Made by a program: the position numbers and the translations under genes. Shown one piece after another: positions 24,913-32,356 of a stretch of DNA of 62,795 nucleotides. How positions within the stretch are numbered: the stretch's first letter is position 1; the number at the start of each line of letters is the position of its first letter. The notes under the pieces are model-generated. The model saw only the letters and a list, made by a program, of their open reading frames with translations. It was not told the DNA's origin and searched no databases. Location of the stretch: the NCBI GenBank assembly GCA_964584165.1, contig CAZOYW010000015.1, positions 1-62,795 of the forward strand. Direction: 5' to 3'. Source of the stretch: CAZKCI01 sp964584165 (GTDB taxonomy: Bacteria > Auribacterota > Erginobacteria > Erginobacterales > CAZKCI01).

Positions 24913-27372
24913 ATGTACGCCCGCAACGAAAAGCTGGTCGTCCGCGACATCAAGGACGAGATGAAGGAGTCCTATCTCTCCTACGCGATGAGCGTGATCA
25001 TCTCCCGAGCTCTCCCCGATGCCCGGGACGGCCTGAAGCCCTCCCAGCGCCGAATCCTGGTCGCGATGAACGACCTCTCCCTCTCGCCCGGGGCCAAGCA
25101 CCGCAAATGCGCCAAGATCTGCGGCGACACCTCCGGGAACTACCATCCCCACGGCGAGGCGGTGGTCTACCCCACCCTGGTCCGGATGGCCCAGGACTTC
25201 AACATGCGCTATCCCCTGGTCGACGGCCAGGGGAACTTCGGCTCGATCGACGGCGACCCGCCGGCGGCCATGCGCTACACCGAAGCCCGGCTTACGGCGC
25301 TCGCCATGGAGCTGCTGGCCGACCTCAAGAAGGAGACGATCGACTTCGTCCCCAACTATGACGAGACGCTGAAAGAGCCGGTGCTCCTCCCCGGCAAGTT
25401 CCCCAATCTGCTTGCCAATGGCTGCGCCGGGATCGCGGTCGGGATGGCCACCAACATCCCGCCCCACAACCTCTCCGAGCTGATCGACGCCATCTCCCTC
25501 TTCATCGAAGACCCCGAGGTGGATCTGAAGAAGCTGATGAAGATCCTCCCCGGCCCCGATTTCCCGACCGGGGGGTCGATCGTGGGAACGGCCGAGATCG
25601 TCAAGGCCTACGCCACCGGCCGCGGCCACATCAAGCTCCGGGGAAGGGTGGGGGTGGAGCCGATGAAGGGCGGGAAAGAGGCGATCATCATCACCGAGAT
25701 CCCCTACGCCGTGAACAAGTCGTCCCTCATCTCGGAGATCGCCTCTCTCGTCAACGAGAAGAAGATCACCGGGATCAGCGACCTCCGGGACGAGTCGGAC
25801 CGGGAGGGGATGCGGATCGTGGCGGAGCTGAAGCGAGGAGAGGTGGCGAAAGTGGTGATCAACCAGCTCTACCACAAGACCCAGCTCCAGGTGACCTTCG
25901 GCGTCATCCTGCTCGCTCTCGACAACGGGCGCCCCCGGGTGATGGACCTGAAATCCCTCTTCCGCTGCTTTGTCGATCATCGCAAGGAGGTGATCGTCCG
26001 GCGGGCCCGCTTCGACCTGGACGTGGCCGAAAAGCGTGCGCACATCCTGGAAGGGTTCAAGATCGCCCTCAAGAACATCGACGCCATAGTCCGGATCATC
26101 AAGTCGAGCGAGAACCGGGACGACGCCAAGGCGAAACTGATGGAGAAGTTCAAGCTCTCCTCCGTCCAATCCGACGCCATCCTGGAGATGCGCCTCTACC
26201 AGCTGACCAACCTCGAGGGCAAGAAGATCGACGAGGAGTACAAGGAGCTGATCAAGCTGATCGCCCACCTCCAGTCGATCCTCGCCAGCGAGAAAAAGGT
26301 CCTGGCCCTGATCGTGGAGGAGCTCAAGGGGCTCAAGGAAAAGTTCGGCGACGCCCGCCGCACCGAGATCGCCCCCGAGGAGGGGGAGATCCGGATCGAG
26401 GACCTGGTCGCCGACGAGGGGGCCCTGATCACGATCAGCCACCGCGGCTACGTGAAGCGCGTCCCGGTTTCCACCTTCCGCTCCCAGAAACGGGGCGGCA
26501 AGGGGGTCACCGGGATGGCCACCCGGGACGAGGACTTCGTCGAGCACCTCTTCACCGCCTCCACCCACGACTACATCCTTTTCTTCACCGCCGCCGGGCG
26601 CGTCCACTGGCTCAAGGTCTACGAGATCCCGCCCGCCAGCCGGACCGCCCAGGGGCGGGCGATCACCAACCTCCTCCAGATCTCGAACGAGGAGAAGATC
26701 GCCGCCCTGATCCGGGTGCGCAAGTTCGACGAAGGCGGCTACATCATGCTCGCCACCGAGCGGGGCGTGGTGAAGAAGACCGAGCTTTCCGAGTACGGCA
26801 ACCCGCGGGCCGGCGGGATCATCGCCATGACCGTGGACGAGGGGGACACCCTGATCGGCGCGGCCCTGACCAACGGGGAGGACGAGATCCTGCTCGTCAC
26901 CGCGAACGGGATGGCGATCCGCTTCCACGAGAAGGACGTCCGCTCCATGGGCCGCGCCGCCCGCGGGGTGCGGGGGATCCGCCTCAAGAAGAAGGGGGAC
27001 AAGGTGGTCGGGATGGAGAAGGTGATCCCGGACCACACGCTGCTCGCCGTCTCCGAGAAGGGCTACGGCAAGCGGACCGAGTTCTCCGAGTACCGCCTCC
27101 AGGGGAGGGGCGGGGGCGGGCTCATCACCATGCGGACCGGGGCCAAGATCGGCGACCTCGTCGGCGCCGCCGCCGTCCGGGAAGGCGACGGGTTGATGCT
27201 GATCTCCGCCTCCGGCCAGATGATCCGAATGGGCGTGGACGAGATCCGCGTGATCGGCCGGGCGACGAGCGGGGTGCGCCTCTTCAAGCTCGACGGCGAC
27301 GACACCCTGGTCGGCCTGGCCAAGGTGGTCGAGGAGGAAGAAAGCGACGAGGAGGGTGGAGAAGGCAAGTAG
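24913..27372 (+). CDS. gyrA: DNA gyrase subunit A
   Basis: The DNA-cleaving subunit. 819 residues. The breakage domain shows YHPHGEAVVYPTLVRMAQDF, and the catalytic tyrosine lies in AAMRYTEARL near residue 120. The GyrA box SQKRGGKGVTGM supports true gyrase rather than topoisomerase IV, followed by the six-bladed C-terminal wrapping domain. At the E. coli Ser83 and Asp87 positions it has Ala and Pro. It forms an operon with gyrB, separated by two hairpins. Hairpin-bridged initiation is possible. Confidence 0.97.
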   Translation: MYARNEKLVVRDIKDEMKESYLSYAMSVIISRALPDARDGLKPSQRRILVAMNDLSLSPGAKHRKCAKICGDTSGNYHPHGEAVVYPTLVRMAQDFNMRYPLVDGQGNFGSIDGDPPAAMRYTEARLTALAMELLADLKKETIDFVPNYDETLKEPVLLPGKFPNLLANGCAGIAVGMATNIPPHNLSELIDAISLFIEDPEVDLKKLMKILPGPDFPTGGSIVGTAEIVKAYATGRGHIKLRGRVGVEPMKGGKEAIIITEIPYAVNKSSLISEIASLVNEKKITGISDLRDESDREGMRIVAELKRGEVAKVVINQLYHKTQLQVTFGVILLALDNGRPRVMDLKSLFRCFVDHRKEVIVRRARFDLDVAEKRAHILEGFKIALKNIDAIVRIIKSSENRDDAKAKLMEKFKLSSVQSDAILEMRLYQLTNLEGKKIDEEYKELIKLIAHLQSILASEKKVLALIVEELKGLKEKFGDARRTEIAPEEGEIRIEDLVADEGALITISHRGYVKRVPVSTFRSQKRGGKGVTGMATRDEDFVEHLFTASTHDYILFFTAAGRVHWLKVYEIPPASRTAQGRAITNLLQISNEEKIAALIRVRKFDEGGYIMLATERGVVKKTELSEYGNPRAGGIIAMTVDEGDTLIGAALTNGEDEILLVTANGMAIRFHEKDVRSMGRAARGVRGIRLKKKGDKVVGMEKVIPDHTLLAVSEKGYGKRTEFSEYRLQGRGGGGLITMRTGAKIGDLVGAAAVREGDGLMLISASGQMIRMGVDEIRVIGRATSGVRLFKLDGDDTLVGLAKVVEEEESDEEGGEGK

Positions 27373-27490
27373 ATGGGCATTGGGTAAGGAAGTGGGTCTG
27401 GTAGATGGGTCAAGTTGATGGTGTTGGCGGGCCGTCTACTTTACCCTTACCCATCTACCAAACTAACTTCCTAACCTTTACCCATCGACC
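27373..27490. repeat. Intergenic inverted repeat after gyrA
   Basis: GGGTAAGGAAGTGGGTCTGGTAGATGGGT-like words on one side are mirrored by ACCCATCTACC...AACTTCCTAACCTTTACCC on the other, giving a long imperfect hairpin downstream of gyrA. Related words occur near 56465-56505. Confidence 0.65.
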
Positions 27491-27496
27491 AGATCC

Positions 27497-27919
27497 GTGG
27501 TGTCCGGAGATTACACGATCGGCGATCACCCGGCCGACCTCGAGTTGACCATCCGGGGGAAGAGCCTCGTCGATCTCTTCTCGACCGCCGCCCGCGCCGC
27601 GGCCGAGACGATCGTGCCCGGCCCGGTCGCCGGACGGGCGCGGGCGCGGCCGATCGCGCTCTCCGCCCCCTCCCGGGAGGAGCTCTTCGTTTCCTGGCTG
27701 AACGAGATCGTCTACCTCCTCCAGGCCGAGCGTCTCGTCCCCTTTCGCCTCAAGTTCGTCAAACTCTCCCCCCGCCGCCTCCTCGCCCGCGCCTCCTGCC
27801 GCCGGGCCGGCCGCCGCGCCTTCGCGGGCGGCGCCGAGATCAAGGCGGCGACCTACCACGGTCTCGCCCTCCGCCGGACCAAGAGCGGTTGGGTGGCCCA
27901 TGTTATATTAGATTTGTAG
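27497..27919 (+). CDS. Archease (RtcB cofactor)
   Basis: Archease accelerates RtcB by helping form and turn over the GMP-enzyme adduct. 140 residues, starting with GTG. It shows DHPADLELTIRGKSLVDLF with the conserved N-terminal acidic pair, an FVSWLNEIVYLLQAERLVPF helix, and the C-terminal EIKAATYHGLALRRT with the conserved histidine. It precedes rtcB by about 80 bases, the common genomic partnership. The start could be GTG 27497 or GTG 27500; no clear Shine-Dalgarno sequence is visible. Confidence 0.88.
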   Translation: MVSGDYTIGDHPADLELTIRGKSLVDLFSTAARAAAETIVPGPVAGRARARPIALSAPSREELFVSWLNEIVYLLQAERLVPFRLKFVKLSPRRLLARASCRRAGRRAFAGGAEIKAATYHGLALRRTKSGWVAHVILDL

Positions 27920-27934
27920 GCGCTCCTCTATGTC

Positions 27935-27985
27935 CAGACGCAGTGATCAGTAACCAGTGATCAGTGATCACTGTCCCCCTCTCTT
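27935..27985. repeat. Dispersed repeat, family D (TGATCAGT words)
   Basis: CAGTGATCAGTAACCAGTGATCAGTGATCACTG, a palindrome-rich run before rtcB. The same family fills 45560-45640. Confidence 0.75.
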
Positions 27986-27996
27986 GCCCGCTAGCT

Positions 27997-29454
27997 ATGT
28001 CCGAAAATCCGCCATCTCTCCGCAGGATCGACGACTACCGCTGGGAGATCCCGACCTCGTTCCAGGCGGGGATGAGGGTCCCCGGGATCATCTACGCCGA
28101 CGCCTCCCTCCTCCGGCGCGTGGAGCTGGACCAGGCCCTCCAACAGGTCGCCAACGTGGCGACCCTCCCCGGGATCGTCAAGTACTCGCTCGCCATGCCC
28201 GACATCCACCCGGGCTACGGCTTCCCGATCGGCGGCGTGGCGGCGACCGACCCCTCCGTCGGCGGCGTCATCTCGCCGGGAGGGGTGGGCTACGATATCA
28301 ACTGCGGCATCCGTCTCCTGCGGACGGAAGTCGCTCGAGACGAGGCGGTCCGCCTGATGGGGAAGCTCCTCCCCGCCCTCTTCCATAGCGTCCCCTCCGG
28401 CGTCGGATCGAAGGGCCTCCTCCGCCTCCGGGGCAAGGACGAGGAGGCGGTGATGGAGAAGGGGAGCCTCTGGGCCGTCCGCCGCGGCTACGGCGGAGAA
28501 GAGGACCTCCGCCGGACCGAGGAAGGGGGATGCCTCCCGGGCGCCGACCCCTCCCGCGTCGGCGAGCGGGCGCGCCAGAGGGGCTCCGCCCAGGCCGGGA
28601 CGCTCGGCTCGGGGAACCACTTCCTGGAAGTGCAGTATGTCGACGAGGTCTACGACGAGTCGGCCGCCCGCGCCTTCGGCCTCGCGGCCGGCCTCGCCAC
28701 CGTGATGATCCACTGCGGCTCCCGGGGCCTCGGGCACCAGGTCTGCCAGGATTATCTCCAGGCGATGGGGCAGGCCGTCCGCCGTTACGGGATCGTCCTC
28801 CCCGACCGCCAGCTCGCCTGCGCCCCGGTCGAATCGGAAGAAGGGCGGGGCTATTACGCCGCGATGTCCTGCGCGGCCAACTACGCCTGGGCCAACCGCC
28901 AGGTGATCATGCATCTCGTCCGGGAGGCCTTCCAGAGGGTCTTCCGCAAGGGGCCGGGCGAGCTCAGGATGAACCTGGTCTTCGACCTCGCCCACAACAT
29001 CGCCAAGTTCGAGACCCACGCGGCGGGAGGGAGGGAAACCCGGCTCTGCGTCCATCGCAAGGGGGCCACCCGGGCCTTTCCCGCCGGGCACCCCTCCCTC
29101 CCCGACGAATACCGGTCTTGCGGGCAGCCGGTGATCATTCCGGGCGACATGGGGAGCTGCTCCTACGTCCTCGCCGGGACGGAGAAAGCGATGGCCGAGA
29201 CCTGGGGGTCCACCTGCCACGGGGCGGGCCGCGCGATGAGCCGCCACGCCGCCCTCCAGGCGACGCGGGGGAAGGACGTCGCGGGGGAGCTTCGGGAGAA
29301 GGGGATCATGGTTCTGGCGGAATCCTCGCGGACGCTGGGCGAGGAGGCTCCCATCGCCTACAAGGACGTCTCCCGGGTCGTGGAGGTGGTGGAGAAAGCG
29401 GGGATCTCGCGGAAGATCGCCCGCCTCCGCCCGATCGGCGTGATCAAGGGATGA
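27997..29454 (+). CDS. rtcB: RNA-splicing ligase RtcB
   Basis: A GTP- and Mn2+-dependent ligase joining 2',3'-cyclic phosphate (or 3'-phosphate) and 5'-OH RNA ends. 485 residues from the ATG at 27997 (MSENPPSLRR); an upstream ATG at 27964 lies in repeat sequence. Metal ligands are visible in GGVGYDINCGIR (Asp, Cys), GSGNHFLEVQ (Asn, His) and HCGSRGLGHQVC. FDLAHNIAKFETH supplies another histidine, and CHGAGRAMSR holds the guanylated histidine. The archease gene is directly upstream, suggesting RNA repair or tRNA healing. Confidence 0.96.
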   Translation: MSENPPSLRRIDDYRWEIPTSFQAGMRVPGIIYADASLLRRVELDQALQQVANVATLPGIVKYSLAMPDIHPGYGFPIGGVAATDPSVGGVISPGGVGYDINCGIRLLRTEVARDEAVRLMGKLLPALFHSVPSGVGSKGLLRLRGKDEEAVMEKGSLWAVRRGYGGEEDLRRTEEGGCLPGADPSRVGERARQRGSAQAGTLGSGNHFLEVQYVDEVYDESAARAFGLAAGLATVMIHCGSRGLGHQVCQDYLQAMGQAVRRYGIVLPDRQLACAPVESEEGRGYYAAMSCAANYAWANRQVIMHLVREAFQRVFRKGPGELRMNLVFDLAHNIAKFETHAAGGRETRLCVHRKGATRAFPAGHPSLPDEYRSCGQPVIIPGDMGSCSYVLAGTEKAMAETWGSTCHGAGRAMSRHAALQATRGKDVAGELREKGIMVLAESSRTLGEEAPIAYKDVSRVVEVVEKAGISRKIARLRPIGVIKG

Positions 29455-29487
29455 AGCCATGGCCCGGCGGTGGGGCGGGCTGTCGGG

Positions 29488-29645
29488 CGGTTGTAGGGGC
29501 GAACTTCATGTTCGCCCGGTCGATGGCCGGCCCGGCGGGCGAACACCAGGTTCGCCCCTACTGGCCTCGTCATAGCGGCACCGGCCCGGCGGGCGAACAC
29601 CCCCGATAGATCGGGGCAGGCAGGTTCGCCCCTACTGGCCTCGTC
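29488..29645. repeat. Dispersed repeat, family B (GTAGGGGCGAAC units)
   Basis: Three related copies of GTAGGGGCGAACTTCATGTTCGCCC and its complement GGGCGAACA...GTTCGCCCCTAC lie between rtcB and serS. Other copies are at 31972-32035 and 52828-53040. Confidence 0.8.
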
Positions 29646-29724
29646 CTGCTTTCCTGCCCCCCTTGCCGTCCCCGCCGTTCCTTGGTATCCTGTCGGATGC
29701 TGTCTCCCGAAAGAGGATAAATCC

Positions 29725-31002
29725 ATGCTCGATCTGAAATTCATCCGCGAGAACCCGGACCTGGTCAAGAAGGTCCTCCTCCAGAGGCTCAAGGAACTGG
29801 ACGTCGACAAGCTTCTCGCCCTCGACCGGGAGCGGCGCAACCTCCTCCAGGAGACCGAGGCCCTCAAGCACAAGCGGAATGCCGTCTCCGACGAGATCGG
29901 CGCGGCCAAGCGGGCCGGCGCCGATGTGGGGGAAAAGGTCCGGGAGATGAAGGCGGTGGCGGAGAGGATCCGCCTCCTGGACGGGATGGAGCGGAAGGTC
30001 TCCGCGAGCCTGGAGGCCCTCCTCCTGCGCGTCCCCAACATCCCGCACGCCTCGGTCCCGGTCGGACCCGACGCCCGCGCCCAGGTCGTGGTCCGGGAGT
30101 GCGGCGAGAAACGGGAGTTCGGCTTCACCCCCCGCGCGCACTTTGAGATCGCCGACACGCTCGGCCTGATCGACTTCTCCCGCGCCGCCAAGATCGCCGG
30201 CTCGCATTTCGCCCTCTACACCGGGCAAGGGGCACTCCTGGAGCGCGGGCTGATCAACTTCATGCTCGACTTTCACACCCGCGAGCACGGATACACCGAG
30301 GTCTCCCCCCCCTTCCTCTCCAACCGCATGAGCATGCTGGGGACGGGCCAGCTCCCCCTGCTGGAGGAGGACATGTATCGCTGCGAACTCGACGACTTCT
30401 TCCTCATCCCCACCGCCGAGGTCTCGGTCACCAACATCCACCGGGACGAGGTCCTCCCCCGTTTAGCACTCCCCCGCAAGTACGTCGCCTACACCCCCTG
30501 CTTCCGGCGGGAGGCGGGCTCCTACGGCAAGGAGACCAAGGGGCTCATCCGGATCCACCAGTTCGACAAGGTGGAGCTGGTCAAGTTCGTCCTCCCGGAG
30601 ACCTCCTGGGATGAGCATGAATCCCTCCTCGCCGATGCCGAATCCGTCATTAAGGCGCTCGGTCTCCCCTACCGGGTCATCTCGCTGCCCACCGGCGAGC
30701 TCTCCTTCGCCTCGGCCAAGTGCTACGATATCGAGGTCTGGGCCCCCGGGCAGAAACAGTGGCTGGAGGTCTCCTCCTGCTCCAACTTTGAGTCCTTCCA
30801 GGCCCGCCGGGCGAACATCCGCTTCTCGGACGGGAAGGAGGCGCCCCGCTACGTCCACACCCTCAACGCATCGGGGGTGGCCCTTCCCCGGACGGTGGTC
30901 GGCATCCTCGAGAACTACCAGCAGGCGGACGGGTCGGTGGCGGTGCCGGAGGTCTTAAGGCCGTACCTGGGCGGCTTGGCGTCGCTCGCTCCATCCGCCT
31001 GA
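29725..31002 (+). CDS. serS: Serine-tRNA ligase
   Basis: Charges all serine tRNAs (and tRNA-Sec if present). 425 residues. The N-terminal coiled-coil arm that grips the long variable arm spans residues 1 to about 105 (MLDLKFIRENPDLVKKVLL). The class II core shows motif 2 in CFRREAGSYGKETKGLIRIH and motif 3 in VALPRTVVGILENYQ. Length is normal. All four serine tRNA genes lie within the next 5.6 kb. serS near the origin with tRNA-Ser, tadA, SRP RNA and dnaX is also the Bacillus subtilis order. Confidence 0.97.
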   Translation: MLDLKFIRENPDLVKKVLLQRLKELDVDKLLALDRERRNLLQETEALKHKRNAVSDEIGAAKRAGADVGEKVREMKAVAERIRLLDGMERKVSASLEALLLRVPNIPHASVPVGPDARAQVVVRECGEKREFGFTPRAHFEIADTLGLIDFSRAAKIAGSHFALYTGQGALLERGLINFMLDFHTREHGYTEVSPPFLSNRMSMLGTGQLPLLEEDMYRCELDDFFLIPTAEVSVTNIHRDEVLPRLALPRKYVAYTPCFRREAGSYGKETKGLIRIHQFDKVELVKFVLPETSWDEHESLLADAESVIKALGLPYRVISLPTGELSFASAKCYDIEVWAPGQKQWLEVSSCSNFESFQARRANIRFSDGKEAPRYVHTLNASGVALPRTVVGILENYQQADGSVAVPEVLRPYLGGLASLAPSA

Positions 31003-31014
31003 GCCGTGACTCCC

Positions 31015-31110
31015 CGAGGAGAGGAAGACGCAAAGCGCATAGGGCATAGCGCATAGCGCCCTGGGCGCTGGGCGCTTTGCGTTTTGCGCTCTGCGCCTTG
31101 CGCTTTGCGC
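31015..31110. repeat. Low-complexity GCGC(A/T) palindromic tract
   Basis: GCAAAGCGCATAGGGCATAGCGC followed by GCGCTGGGCGCTTTGCGTTTTGCGC, a run of short inverted words between serS and the glycosyltransferase. No gene is seen. Confidence 0.6.
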
Positions 31111-31111
31111 C

Positions 31112-31924
31112 ATGCACATCCTGATCGCCGTCGATAGCTTCGCATCCCTCACCGGCTCGGAGCTCTACTGCTACGAGCTCGCCCGGGAATACCGGAAGCG
31201 GGGGCACTCCGTGACGGTGGCCTCTCCTTTGATCGATGGCGTCGTGGCCGAGAAGGCCCGCCTCCTCGAGGTCCGGGTGGCGCCGCTGGACCCCCCTCCC
31301 GAGGGCGATTACGACCTCCTCCACGCCAACCAGTATGGAGCGGGGAAGAAGGCGGCAGACGCCTTCGGGCGTCTGCCGGTGGTGAACACGATCCACTCCG
31401 AGCATCCCGCCCTCATGAAGTTCGAGCGGCCCCTGCCGCCGCGCCGGGTGTCCCGCTATATCGCCATCCGTCCCGCGATCGCCGATGCCCTGGTCCGCCG
31501 CTGGCGGATACCCGCCGGGAAGATCGAAGTGCTATACAACCCGATCGATTTCTCCCGCTTCAACCGGGAGGGCATAAGCGACAACGGGAGGCCGCTGTTC
31601 GTCGGCCCCGACGATTTCCTCCGCCGGGGAGTGATCGAAAGATGGCGAGGGCAGGCCGACTTCATCGGCCGCGGGTTCCCATCCGCGCCGGTCTGGGAGA
31701 TCGAGAACTATATCAAGGGTTGCTCCTTCACGCTGGGCGTGAGTTTGGGGCGGACGACGATCGAGGGCTGGGCCTGCGGGAAGAAGGGGCTGATCTACGA
31801 GGTGGACAAACAAGGGGCGATTCTGTCGGAGAGGGAGGCGTTGCCTCCCACGGATATGTCGGCTTTCGACAGTTCCCGAGTGGCCGAGGCGACCTGGGAG
31901 ATCTACCGAGGCATTCTGGGATGA
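31112..31924 (+). CDS. GT-B-type glycosyltransferase (GT4-like), short
   Basis: A 270-residue cytosolic protein. The N-terminal MHILIAVDSFASLTGSELYC and ELAREYRKRGHSVTVAS form the acceptor-side Rossmann fold of GT4 enzymes, and IEVLYNPIDFSRF is the linker motif preceding the nucleotide-sugar domain. The second half is much shorter than usual (family members have about 350-400 residues), with TTIEGWACGKKGLIYEV in place of the conserved E-x7-E region. It could be a reduced or specialised transferase. It sits alone between serS and the tRNA cluster. Confidence 0.7.
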   Translation: MHILIAVDSFASLTGSELYCYELAREYRKRGHSVTVASPLIDGVVAEKARLLEVRVAPLDPPPEGDYDLLHANQYGAGKKAADAFGRLPVVNTIHSEHPALMKFERPLPPRRVSRYIAIRPAIADALVRRWRIPAGKIEVLYNPIDFSRFNREGISDNGRPLFVGPDDFLRRGVIERWRGQADFIGRGFPSAPVWEIENYIKGCSFTLGVSLGRTTIEGWACGKKGLIYEVDKQGAILSEREALPPTDMSAFDSSRVAEATWEIYRGILG

Positions 31925-31971
31925 AGCCCAAGGATGGAAACGCCTGCTGGGTGATCGCTAGGGGCCCCGTT

Positions 31972-32035
31972 CTATCTGGGGTGTTCGCCCCCGGGAGAAT
32001 GGACGGGCGATCACGAGGATCGCCCCTACGGCTTG
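31972..32035. repeat. Dispersed repeat, family B-like
   Basis: GTTCGCCCCCGGGAGAATGGACGGGCGATCACGAGGATCGCCCCTAC, related to the GTAGGGGCGAAC family, precedes the first serine tRNA. Confidence 0.6.
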
Positions 32036-32116
32036 TCCCCGTTGGGCATCATGATCGGCGGGAGAACACTGTCCGGGACGTGCCTTCGGCCAGAGGGGGG
32101 ATGATGCCTGGATCAA

Positions 32117-32147
32117 TCTAAAATATTTGCGCAGCAAATATTTTAGA
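32117..32147. other. 5' boundary hairpin of tRNA-Ser(TGA)
   Basis: Perfect 14-bp stem TCTAAAATATTTGC, loop GCA, complement. It ends at 32147 and the tRNA starts at 32148. It is preceded by GATCAATC, a variant of the GAGCAATY leader motif. Confidence 0.9.
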
Positions 32148-32234
32148 GGAGAGGTGGCTGAGCGGTTGAAAGCGCTGGTCTTGAAAACCAGTGTACCCGC
32201 AAGGGTACCGGGGGTTCGAATCCCTCCCTCTCCG
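32148..32234 (+). tRNA. trnS: tRNA-Ser(TGA)
   Basis: The 87-base gene folds into a class II tRNA. Acceptor GGAGAGG pairs with CCTCTCC, the anticodon stem-loop is CTGGT-CTTGAAA-ACCAG (anticodon TGA), the long variable arm is TACCC/GGGTA and the T arm is GGGGGTTCGAATCCCTC. It decodes UCN, mainly UCA. The discriminator is G and CCA is not encoded. Confidence 0.98.
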
Positions 32235-32235
32235 C

Positions 32236-32278
32236 TTCCTTGGCCCGCGGCGGCTTCCCGCCGCCGCGGGCCAAGGAA
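32236..32278. other. 3' boundary hairpin of tRNA-Ser(TGA)
   Basis: Perfect 18-bp stem TTCCTTGGCCCGCGGCGG, 7-base loop, complement at 32261-32278. It begins one base after the discriminator base. No U-tract follows. Confidence 0.9.
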
Positions 32279-32356
32279 AAATTCAGAAAAATAGGCTAGG
32301 TTCGCCCCGCCGCCCATGCTAAATTAAATAAAACCAACAACCTCCGGAGGGAGATC

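Noticed and set aside
22815..25361. 848-codon plus-strand frame overlapping gyrB
   Set aside because: Runs in another frame of gyrB, with an Arg/Pro/Gly-rich product and no motif.
24886..27036. 716-codon minus-strand frame opposite gyrA
   Set aside because: Shadow of gyrA; composition biased, no family features.
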